A program made the position numbers and the translations under genes. From contig OX595987.1 of assembly GCA_951394045.1 (NCBI GenBank), forward strand, positions 3,782,001 to 3,846,000: 64,000 bases of DNA, in the 5' to 3' direction. The DNA is from Nitzschia sp. DOCU1. Taxonomy: Eukaryota; Bacillariophyta; Bacillariophyceae; Bacillariales; Bacillariaceae. This document shows positions 10,037 to 18,339 of the stretch, one piece after another (positions within the stretch are counted from its first letter, which is position 1; each line of letters opens with the position of its first letter). A model generated the notes under the pieces. That model ran no database searches. It was given only the letters and a program-made list of their open reading frames with translations, and was not told the DNA's origin.

Positions 10037-11067
10037 ATGAGTCAGCAACGATTACCACAACACCAACAAAACAAAAATGGGGAGGCGTCTGCGGCAGGTC
10101 TACCACGAAACCACGCGGTCTCAACTGTTCCAGCAATGGAGATTGATGCACCAGCAAGCGCCCAGACAAGGCTATCGCCACGAGAGCAGCAATTATTAAA
10201 GCTCCAGCAGCAGGAAGAGCAGCTTCGATTTCTCGAGGAACAACTTCGGTTAGCCAGTATTGATGCACCAAGCCGATCCCGACCTCCCAGCCGCTCAGGA
10301 AGCAGGCGAGCCAAGACTTCTATCAGGCGGAGGAACCCTGGGGTTGCCTTTTGCGAAGATGTTTTGTGCTACACCAACCCCCGCGATTACGATGAGATTG
10401 TCGACTCCTGGTACTCGGTAAGTTCAATAGAGTGCACTTCCCCCCGAAAATCTGCGCTGGAGATTCTGTTCTGACTTTATCCATTATCATTCGCGTTTTA
10501 CAGAAAGATGAATTGGCAGTATTCAAAGGAGAGCGAAAAGATTTGATTCGGGAATTGAAGCGAGTTAATTTCGACCTTGATCAAATTGATCGCAGTGTCT
10601 TTCATTTACGGGGGCTGGAACCATACTTGTCCATCAAGTACAACAAATACATGCAAAAGAAGCGATCGTCGGTGTTGCAGACTGTGATGCTGGAACAAAA
10701 ACTTCAAAAGGGTCGGGGGCATAAGGATGCAGAGGCTTTACGCGTTGCGTGCTGTCAGGCTTCTGCCTGGGCAAGAGAACGAGCTGCTGATTTGGGCCGC
10801 CGGGATGCCAAGGCAGTAGGCTGTGAACCCCATTCGGCGAAGAATGATTCTAGCTGGGGGCACGAATCCGATTATTCTACTGCTCCCTCTCTATGCAGCA
10901 GTGCTTCGGGTTCCACGAGCACACATTCGTCCCTCTCAATCTCTTCCGATGCCTCCTTGGATTCATTGCGCCTTCGATCGCCTACCCTGCACAAGAACTA
11001 CGAACACAAGGTCACCTTGGAGCGGGTGGACGAGCTACCAGCTCTACCATACCCGACGTGCCTATAG
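10037..11067 (+). CDS. Diatom-type unknown protein (WYS/RGLE pattern), two exons
   Basis: Two exons, 10037-10417 and 10504-11067, flank an 86 bp intron (GTAAGT...TTTTACAG), both in phase 0, giving 314 residues. The N-terminus is Gln-rich, with a likely coiled coil (QQQEEQLRFLEEQLRL) and an Arg/Ser-rich stretch. Across the splice lies DSWYSKDELAVFK, followed by a helix and HLRGLEPYLS. I recall this WYS - E/K helix - RGLE order from a large set of uncharacterised diatom proteins, but cannot check. The C-terminal third is Ser-rich and probably disordered. No catalytic motif, signal peptide or membrane segment is visible. The exon structure is well supported by phase and consensus; function is unknown. 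Confidence 0.8.
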
Positions 11068-11262
11068 ACCAAATTTTGTGCGCTAACTTTTGCTGAAACG
11101 TCAACATTATGGCGTTTGCATGCATCAGATATTCTGGGGTTTTCAATAGGGACGTTAACAAACTAAAAAGAGCTCTAGAATGTAAAAGTTGTTATCGTTG
11201 GTAGCTCGATCAGTGAGACAAAGAGTGTCTTGTAGTAGTTCCCCAGTAAACAAGCAAACAAA

Positions 11263-12528
11263 TTATTCTTCGTGGTCCTCCTCTGCGTCCTGATGACTGC
11301 GTGACTTTGGTGGCACGGCAAAGGAAAGAAACTTGATCAAACGCTTTCGATCTTCGACCTGATCGATACAAAAGTTCACGTCAATCTTGCCACCCGGCAA
11401 CTCTACATGCAATAGGGTCGAGCCAGGTGATACAGGAAAATAACCAGGTACATTTGTCGTGGAAGAACAATTGCGCCAAGACGACGCACACCCAGCCCTA
11501 GTGACCTTGTTATGATAGACAAAATGTTCGCCGCATCTGGAACACTTGGTTGTCTTGAGAAGAGACGAGCATCTCTTGTCGGATGAATAGATATCATACT
11601 TTTCCTCTTCGGAGGAATCAGCAGCAGGGCCAAACGTTTTATTCTTCCCAAAGCATCGTTGCAGAAAGATCTTGCACTTCCACGCTTCGAGTAGCCAAGC
11701 ATCCACTTCGCCCAAAGCGACTTGGAGTTTTTCAAGAAAATCCTTGAGCTCCATCAGGAACAGAACCAGGATTTCTTCGCTCAATACCATGGAACGTTTC
11801 AGCATTAAAAGAAAGTTTGGCAGAACCTCATCGTTGGCATGACGGGGCACTGCCACTAGCCGATTCAATGCAGATGGAATAGCCACAGGAAGATGAAAGC
11901 TCTTCTTGGTGACTTCTAGCGCCGACTTGAATACAAGCGTGTTGTTGTCACATTCCGTAGTTCTCGCCTTGACTGTGGAATGCGCGAGACGTGCAAACAT
12001 AAAGTTCGTACGAGTAGTCGATCGACTGGTTTCGTCAGAAGCTACTTTGCCGGGACAATAGTAACGCTTGCACCGTCCCCAAATCTCCTCGTTGTGTGTA
12101 ATGAGAGCTCGAGTGGTGCGAATCAAATGTTCCAAGGTCATTCCATCGTCAGGTTGAGCCTGCAGCCTCTTTTGTGCCCGACGCCGCATTTCGACTAGAA
12201 ATTCTCGAGGATCCGACGGGTCAGCATCCACCGAGGCATGACTGCCCGACTCTTCATTGTTGTTGTTGTTGTTGTTAACGGATGGATCACTACCACCAGC
12301 TGCAGCTTCCGCCCCATTGCGTCGTCGCAGCATTTCGTGAGCCTCGTGTGGCCGTATGTTAAAATGTCTCGAATAGTCGTCAAACTGCATGTTCAATTCT
12401 ATATTTGAAGGACTAACAACGCCGAAGTGAAAATGAAATGCTGCAGGTAGATCCCCCGTGGTCAAAACATGGGGGAAACGGTTCGACAACCATGTCACGC
12501 CAATGGTCGCCTTCCAGAACCGTTGCAT
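11263..12528 (-). CDS. Unknown protein with a Cys-rich C-terminal motif
   Basis: An unrecognised protein of up to 421 residues. Two ATG starts are possible: 12528 (MQRFWKA) and 12390 (MQFDDYSRHF), the latter giving 375 residues and looking more like a natural N-terminus. There is an Asn run near the start, then a helical middle with DPREFLVEMRRRAQKRL and a long Leu/Glu-rich helix. Near the C-terminus CSRCGEHFVYH resembles half of a zinc ribbon, followed by two more Cys (AGCASSWRNC) that could complete it. The acidic tail ends EEDHEE. An unseen upstream exon is possible because the frame stays open past 12528. No function is proposed. Confidence 0.6.
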   Translation of the reverse strand: MQRFWKATIGVTWLSNRFPHVLTTGDLPAAFHFHFGVVSPSNIELNMQFDDYSRHFNIRPHEAHEMLRRRNGAEAAAGGSDPSVNNNNNNNEESGSHASVDADPSDPREFLVEMRRRAQKRLQAQPDDGMTLEHLIRTTRALITHNEEIWGRCKRYYCPGKVASDETSRSTTRTNFMFARLAHSTVKARTTECDNNTLVFKSALEVTKKSFHLPVAIPSALNRLVAVPRHANDEVLPNFLLMLKRSMVLSEEILVLFLMELKDFLEKLQVALGEVDAWLLEAWKCKIFLQRCFGKNKTFGPAADSSEEEKYDIYSSDKRCSSLLKTTKCSRCGEHFVYHNKVTRAGCASSWRNCSSTTNVPGYFPVSPGSTLLHVELPGGKIDVNFCIDQVEDRKRLIKFLSFAVPPKSRSHQDAEEDHEE

Positions 12529-13028
12529 CCGATCCGTATTTGTTCCACGATCCAAGAATCGTTTTTTCCCAACAGTTCACCCGGCATGGGGGTCGCCACC
12601 ATCCTCCTCCTCCCACCCGGCAACTATCCTCGATTTGAAGATGCGCGTGATGATAATGGTCTCGATTGTGTACTTTCGCCCTTTTTATGGATGAGCCGTA
12701 TGTGGACGATTCATTCAAATGACGGCACCCCTCACACTCGACGCCATTCGAGTTTCCAAAGGGAGTCAAAGATACAGCGATTTTCATACTCTATCGAGAA
12801 GCCTGGAGTGAGAAGCCCATGTCTCTGATACTAGAATAGTGGTAGTTGTAGCTGGTGTTGATAAGAGTCTTTCTACTATCGTGACTGATGTCTCTCGCCA
12901 TGGCTGATGGGCGTTTTTATGTTATTGCATGCATGCGGGTCACATCGTGATGCCAACACGTGGAAGCACGTCCGCGCCCGCCACGAAGTAGCACGCTCGC
13001 CAATACCCACAAACGCACCTTAAACTGC
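12529..13028. other. Intergenic, nothing recognised
   Basis: 500 bp between two minus-strand genes. It includes the probable 5' region of the gene ending at 11263 and the downstream flank of the deaminase-oxygenase gene. I see no repeat or RNA gene. Confidence 0.4.
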
Positions 13029-14585
13029 TCAAGTCTTTTGCTTTTTCTGAAAATTGGCCTCGAAATTGCTTCTCACTCTCGAGAGAATATAGTCACCCGC
13101 GCTTATGGGGTCTGTGTTCTTGCTTTCAATCAATGTCTTCTTGTCGCTTTGAGCAAAATAGGCAATGGAATAACGAGACCGAGGAGGATCCAGTTCATCG
13201 TCTCTTGGCAACCTTACTCGGTGCAAGTTCGACAAGAGCCGCCCATCGGACCATCTTGATAGCATATCGCCAATATTCACGGCAATGCCACCTTCTACAG
13301 GATTTACTTCTGTCCAATATTTGTTCTCTGTGACGACACGCGGATTTGCACAACATTCAAGCCCCTTTCCATCAAGAGTCTGGAAGAGAAGAGTGATATT
13401 GTCCCAGTCCGTGTGGGCACCGGCCCTCCAGAACCCGGCATCCCGAAGCTGCTTGATGCTTTCCTTTGAGGTAGGAGGGTAGTGCAGGAGACGAAGGGTA
13501 CACTGTCCGTCTTCTGCCCACAAGGTATGCGACTTCGACAGAATTCCCTTTTCGTTGCGGTGTGACACGGCCTGGGGCTCCAACAGGTCCAGAATGTGGT
13601 TCGCAAGAGCGTGAGCTGCATTCAATAGTTCCAGTGCCGTCGATTTGAACTCGTCATCCGGCCAACGTCCATCCATGCTTCCTTTGCGAGCCGTAATCTG
13701 CAGACTTTCCTTCTGGTCAGCAAGCCCAGTAGACGGGCGGACTTGCGACATAAACTCATAGCCCGAGTTTAAACTGGCCTCAAAGGGCGACTGTTGTTGT
13801 TTGTCACTCAAGTCCTGTGCAAAAAAGTCAGAAGCTACTTTGAATGCGTCGTCAATTGTGGCTTGGGGGATACCATGACCTGTGACGACGAAAAAACCCA
13901 CTGTCGTCGCCGCTTCCCAAAGTTTTTGCGCCACTTCATCCTCGCTGCCAGAACTCAGATCAATAATAGGCACAGTCCCGTCGTCAACGGCAGGAGCGGA
14001 GCCGAGACCAGTCTCTAGCAGGGATCGCTCTATCCCAATGTCTTCGTGGTCAGCTCGTACTCTTTTGAGATATTCCTGGGACTTTCCCCAGACGCCAGCT
14101 TCGGCATGCGCTTTCATAGCTTCGTTTGCCAACAACGGGCCCTCGACTTCGATTTTGCGAGCCCCTGGGCGAGCGTATGGGCCATACAACTTCCGTATGT
14201 CAATGTCAAAGCCCCCAGGGCCGGACAGTTCTTCCTCTAGCTGGAGCGATGAACAGCCGTAAACAACTCGGGAGAAATTTCCCCAATATAATGCACCAGC
14301 ACACATGACACATGGTTCGGTGGAAGTGTAAACGGTGCATTTCGCCCTTTCTTCTCTGGAAAGTTGTGTAGACGCCTTCCGAACAAGTTCCATTTCGGCA
14401 TGACGCGTAACATCTCCTGAGCCTCCTCGCTGTCCTGCTAAAGCACTACCATTTTGAGCAGTGAGTACAATCTGACCCTGTTCTGTGGCTAGGGCAGCAC
14501 CGAATGGCATGCAGCCGTTGGCGACTGCAAGTCGCGACTGCTCGATAGCAGCCTTCATGCACGCAACATCATAGGGCCTTGGCAT
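13029..14585 (-). CDS. Deaminase / 2-oxoglutarate-Fe(II) oxygenase fusion
   Basis: One uninterrupted frame of 518 residues joins two enzymes. Residues 1-165 are a zinc-dependent nucleoside/base deaminase (COG0590-like): HAE at 62-64 and PCVMC at 91-95 supply the zinc ligands and catalytic Glu. Residues about 204-500 are a 2OG-Fe(II) oxygenase of the isopenicillin-N-synthase type: an N-terminal GFFVVTGHGIP segment, iron ligands H391, D393 and H455, and the 2-oxoglutarate clamp R471-x-S473. All catalytic residues are intact in both halves, with a linker near 166-203. The start is the first ATG; open frame continues upstream without one. Thymine-7-hydroxylase belongs to the same oxygenase type, so sequential deamination and oxidation of a nucleobase is a reasonable but unproven idea. 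A cytosolic location is inferred from the lack of a signal peptide. Confidence 0.85.
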   Translation of the reverse strand: MPRPYDVACMKAAIEQSRLAVANGCMPFGAALATEQGQIVLTAQNGSALAGQRGGSGDVTRHAEMELVRKASTQLSREERAKCTVYTSTEPCVMCAGALYWGNFSRVVYGCSSLQLEEELSGPGGFDIDIRKLYGPYARPGARKIEVEGPLLANEAMKAHAEAGVWGKSQEYLKRVRADHEDIGIERSLLETGLGSAPAVDDGTVPIIDLSSGSEDEVAQKLWEAATTVGFFVVTGHGIPQATIDDAFKVASDFFAQDLSDKQQQSPFEASLNSGYEFMSQVRPSTGLADQKESLQITARKGSMDGRWPDDEFKSTALELLNAAHALANHILDLLEPQAVSHRNEKGILSKSHTLWAEDGQCTLRLLHYPPTSKESIKQLRDAGFWRAGAHTDWDNITLLFQTLDGKGLECCANPRVVTENKYWTEVNPVEGGIAVNIGDMLSRWSDGRLLSNLHRVRLPRDDELDPPRSRYSIAYFAQSDKKTLIESKNTDPISAGDYILSRVRSNFEANFQKKQKT

Positions 14586-15170
14586 CTCTTCCTCCTCAAA
14601 TCTCCTGTCACGAAGCAAGTGATACAGCACCTCGTCTAGGGTGGAGTACGAGTTGTAATAATGCTGCCTCTCATCGGAGCTCCACTTTTGGACGGTGGAT
14701 TTCCTTCTTCCGTACAATCGAAGCGAAGATTTGGGTCTATTCGCGAATTCTTGATAGCAGTTCAGGGAGCAGATTCCCCCCGTTTTCCCGGGGAGGAAAC
14801 TGGCCTTTAATTTGGAAATCCCCTTTTCTGACTTGGATGAAATGTGGGTCGGGACGCACTCTCGCCAATACCAGGTAGGCGTTTGTGAGGTAGCAGGTCA
14901 GACGGAGTACTACGGTAGTCCTGACGACCGGCCGAGCGCCTGCCAAGACAGACGCGAGCAGGTCGTGCTCTGAGAAGAAGGATTGGGAGAAGACGGACAG
15001 ACGGTGCAAGAGTGAGAACGAGAGAAGCCATCCTCCAAGGATGCCGACAGATCGTCCTCACAATTCCGCCGAACGAGCGACTTGATCAAGCATCGTGCCG
15101 TCGGAAGTTAGCTAGAGTAGTCTAAAAGCTTCGATATCCAACAACCTTTCGCATCCAACCCTCCAAGAAG
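14586..15170. other. Region upstream of the fusion gene and element 5' leader
   Basis: No convincing gene. It contains the 5' side of the deaminase-oxygenase gene and, somewhere after about 14720, the left end of the DIRS-type element. There are a C/G-rich foldback near 14777-14797 (CCCCGTTTTCCCGGGG) and a 10 bp palindrome CTTGATCAAG near 15080. Confidence 0.4.
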
Positions 15171-15749
15171 GTAAGAAATGATAAGTTAACGCGAAATCCG
15201 GCATTCGAAGCACCTTTCCCGGGAGAAAACCGCAGAAACGACGGAAATCCAACCCGAAAGAGCTTCTCAGCTTCTCAAATCCCACCCGCAAGATCTCGAC
15301 CATGCTAGCACCCAGAAGCCTCATGGAACTCGAGAGGAGGGCAACCCCACTGAACAACACGATGACACTCGAAGTCTTCTCTTCGGCGACACTAAGCAAC
15401 GGAAGACACCCGCCCGAGTCACTCAACGACAATGACGGCAAAAGTCATTCCCACGCAACGTCCGAAAGCTGACCCATGGCCTGACGGCCCGGCAACCCCC
15501 CCCCCCCCCCATTGCGACTAAGCCAGCAATAGCAGAAGCCCGAGACAAGCGATGCCAGACATCACTCGCGCAAAAATCCCGGCAAAGGCAACTTCAGAAC
15601 GCCAAGCCAGAACGCAAGCCCCGCCGCCGCCATAAGGACCGGCCGAGAAGCTTCGCTCTACGAATCCGTTCGACACCCTAAACGACACCCTAAACGAAAC
15701 CGTAATCGTCGTATACATTCGAACTCACCTATTAATTATCTATTTACAG
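15171..15749 (+). other. Candidate leader intron upstream of gag
   Basis: A donor CAAGAAG|GTAAGA at 15171 and an acceptor TATTTACAG at 15741-15749 lie exactly so that the spliced exon begins with the gag ATG. The 579 nt intron includes a run of 15 C (15496-15510) and a doubled 12 bp ACACCCTAAACG-like motif near 15672. This would join an upstream promoter exon to gag; it is inferred from consensus only. Confidence 0.45.
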
Positions 15750-18284
15750 ATGAAATTCCTCAACCTCAAACGCAAGCTCGACGAGATCGAAACCGATCCG
15801 AGCAAGAAGGCAGCCTTCGAACCGATGCCCCGTGGCATCTTGAAAAGCCAGAAGCCCGCAGGCCGCCACCCCGCCATCAAGTGGAAGAACTTGACCCCAG
15901 CCGAACGTGCGCTCATGCTGAACCCCAAACTAGCCCTCATCGGCATGGACAGCAACACCTCGAAGCTGGTCACCATGTCACAGTTCACCCCCATGAACAA
16001 CGACGCACGCTCCGAAGCAATCCACCTCGGAGCCGACCTCCACCCGTTCAAACCGGCCAAAGTCGTCCGTGATGACCTAACTGCCAACATCCTGGTCATC
16101 ATGGCCAAGGAAGACGCAGACAAACATGGACTCTTGTACCTAGATCAGGACGTCTCGAAAACAGTCCCGAACCCGACCGATAGCTCCAAGCCAGCGCTGG
16201 ACATCATGCGCAAAGTGCCCCGGGCCATGAAAGAGGCGATGGCAACGGAAGAAGACAAAGACAACTACCCAATCCTGGCGATCATCCCCAAAACAATGCC
16301 ACTCGCGAACGGCTCAGTCTGTCCAGAAGGACCGGTCGACGACGAGAAAGTCCTGGCCTGTTGTCTCGACAATGCTGAGATAATCCGAGAGTACGCCGAA
16401 GCCATGGGCGGCCTGGTAGAATCGGGATCGAGCACCATCCCGCATGGCGGATTGTCGTTGGATAACCTCCTCGACTTCACAAGCGACCCAGCAGAGAAAG
16501 AAAAGTGGACCAACGCCCTAGGCGACCCAGTCCTCCACAGCCAACTACAAACCCACTCCTGGCAGTGCGACATTTCGCCTCTCTGGAACGATGCCGAAGA
16601 AGCCGCCGACATCCAGGACGACCTCCTGAAAGAACTGAGCTACCGTCTCGACGCCTTCACAGAAGCCAATCCCGAGGCGGCAGCCCTCTGGGAACCCACC
16701 ACAACGCCTAGCCGCTCGGCCAGCAGACGCAACTCCGTCAGCTCCGACACCGACTTCGCATCCCCCCTAGTGGAACTGATCTCCAACGCCACCGAAGGCA
16801 CAGGCTCGCTCTCCAACAAGACAACCTGCCGCAACGGCTTCCGTATCTTCTGTGTCCGATACGACGAAATGAACAGCACGTTCGACATCCCGACCGAAAA
16901 CGAGATGAACCCCCAATTCCTTGGCCTCATCAAAACCGGCGCCCAGCAACACGTCCCGCTAGCCATGGAGCAAACCCTGAGCTCCTTCGTGGCCACCATG
17001 CGTGACAAGTATTATAGCCCAGTCGCCTGGCGAGCCAAACTCCCACACTTTGCCCGAGGATTCTGGGGACTACTCCTGACCGGCTGCATCCGCAAGAAAG
17101 CCATCATCACCCACGCAGATTTCCAGCGCTCCGACGCCTGGACAGTCTTCCATTGCTTCCACCCCAACGAAACATCGGACGCATACAAAAAGATGATAGC
17201 CGAAGCCGCAGCCCAAAATGCGCAAGCACTGGCAGGATGGGGGAAAGATCAGATCAACAAGTCGACCACCACGGTCTTCTACAGCACCGAAGTCACTGAC
17301 CTCAAAACCGTCTGCACCATCATCGCCAACACCGGCATGCTAGCAGCTTGGATGGTAGCAAAAGACGACTGCACCGCAATCTCCCAAGCCCAATGGCCAA
17401 TGATAACCGTCCTGGCCGACGAAATCATTAAGACCATCGTTGGTCATGACGACCTCGACGGAGCCGGAGGCGACTGGATCCAAGCAGTAAACGAAACAGC
17501 TCCCTGGGCCTGCCTGCACATCGCCAAGAACTGGCAAAACATCATAGCCGAAATAGCCAACCTCGGCTGGGACAACCAGATGAACACCACCGTCGCGTCC
17601 ACCGGGACCATCCCCCCGGCCAAAATCCGATCCTTTGACATGATCCTGAAGCTCTTCAGGAACATCAAAGACGCCATTGAATCCGCCCGTATGAGTGGCG
17701 ACCCATCCTGCGGATACGGTAACCAGGCCCCAGCGTACTACGCACAAGTATGCCCCATCAAAGCCGAGTCCATCCTAGCCGAACAACGTCGTCTCCTAGG
17801 AGTCAACACAGAAGGCCCCAGCCCCACAAAAGCCGACCGCAAGAAAGGCAAGGACCGCAACGCCAACGGCAACGGCAACGGTAACAAGAAAGGCGGCAAC
17901 GACAACGCTGACAAGAAAAACCAGCCCTCCGTTCCCATCTTCATGAAGAAGGATGACAACCAACGATTCAGCGCTAGCTCGATCCCCGAAATCACGGAAA
18001 ACGGGAAAACAACCACACTCTGCCTATTCGGCAACATCAAAGACGCAGGCTGCAAGTACCATAAGTTCGGCCGCTGCAAACGGCTCCACTTCCAGTCCAC
18101 CGACGAATTCCTCAACCTGTCAGAAGACAGCAAGAAGAAGATAGACGAATTCGTCAAGAACGCAACCAATCTTCAGTATTGCCCTGGATTAGCCCCGCAT
18201 GAACGCAAGAAAGGAGCAAAAGCCAATCCTAACAAGCAAGCGCGGGACAACCCAGTCGCTGCAGGTGAGCCAGCTGCCAACTAA
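15750..18284 (+). CDS. Gag-like protein of the DIRS-type element
   Basis: An 844-residue polypeptide in the gag position. It is mainly helical and hydrophilic, with a Gly/Asn/Lys-rich low-complexity stretch near residues 690-730, then a CCCH-type zinc-finger candidate near 755-780: Cys-x9-Cys-x7-Cys-x3-His, ending GRCKRLHF. A nucleic-acid-binding finger near the C-terminus fits a Gag role (particle assembly, RNA packaging), although a CCCH finger is not the usual zinc knuckle. The ATG directly follows a splice acceptor. The C-terminus may be replaced by splicing into the pol frame (18265-18339). Confidence 0.7.
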   Translation: MKFLNLKRKLDEIETDPSKKAAFEPMPRGILKSQKPAGRHPAIKWKNLTPAERALMLNPKLALIGMDSNTSKLVTMSQFTPMNNDARSEAIHLGADLHPFKPAKVVRDDLTANILVIMAKEDADKHGLLYLDQDVSKTVPNPTDSSKPALDIMRKVPRAMKEAMATEEDKDNYPILAIIPKTMPLANGSVCPEGPVDDEKVLACCLDNAEIIREYAEAMGGLVESGSSTIPHGGLSLDNLLDFTSDPAEKEKWTNALGDPVLHSQLQTHSWQCDISPLWNDAEEAADIQDDLLKELSYRLDAFTEANPEAAALWEPTTTPSRSASRRNSVSSDTDFASPLVELISNATEGTGSLSNKTTCRNGFRIFCVRYDEMNSTFDIPTENEMNPQFLGLIKTGAQQHVPLAMEQTLSSFVATMRDKYYSPVAWRAKLPHFARGFWGLLLTGCIRKKAIITHADFQRSDAWTVFHCFHPNETSDAYKKMIAEAAAQNAQALAGWGKDQINKSTTTVFYSTEVTDLKTVCTIIANTGMLAAWMVAKDDCTAISQAQWPMITVLADEIIKTIVGHDDLDGAGGDWIQAVNETAPWACLHIAKNWQNIIAEIANLGWDNQMNTTVASTGTIPPAKIRSFDMILKLFRNIKDAIESARMSGDPSCGYGNQAPAYYAQVCPIKAESILAEQRRLLGVNTEGPSPTKADRKKGKDRNANGNGNGNKKGGNDNADKKNQPSVPIFMKKDDNQRFSASSIPEITENGKTTTLCLFGNIKDAGCKYHKFGRCKRLHFQSTDEFLNLSEDSKKKIDEFVKNATNLQYCPGLAPHERKKGAKANPNKQARDNPVAAGEPAAN

Positions 18285-18339
18285 AGCACTACGTTTCCGA
18301 AACATAAACTTACATAACTGCATGTCACATCCAAACCAG
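18265..18339 (+). other. Candidate in-frame intron joining gag to pol
   Basis: GCTGCAG|GTGAGC at 18265 and CCAAACCAG at 18339 bound 75 nt (25 codons). They remove the gag stop (18282-18284) and a second in-frame stop (18315-18317). Splicing would fuse ...NPVAA to DIRTPV... in the same frame. Retained, it gives Gag; removed, Gag-Pol. The pol frame has no early ATG of its own, which makes some such mechanism necessary. Confidence 0.5.

Noticed and set aside
15112..15441. A 109-residue minus-strand frame in the element leader
   Set aside because: Overlaps the proposed leader intron and has no recognisable feature; kept only as background.
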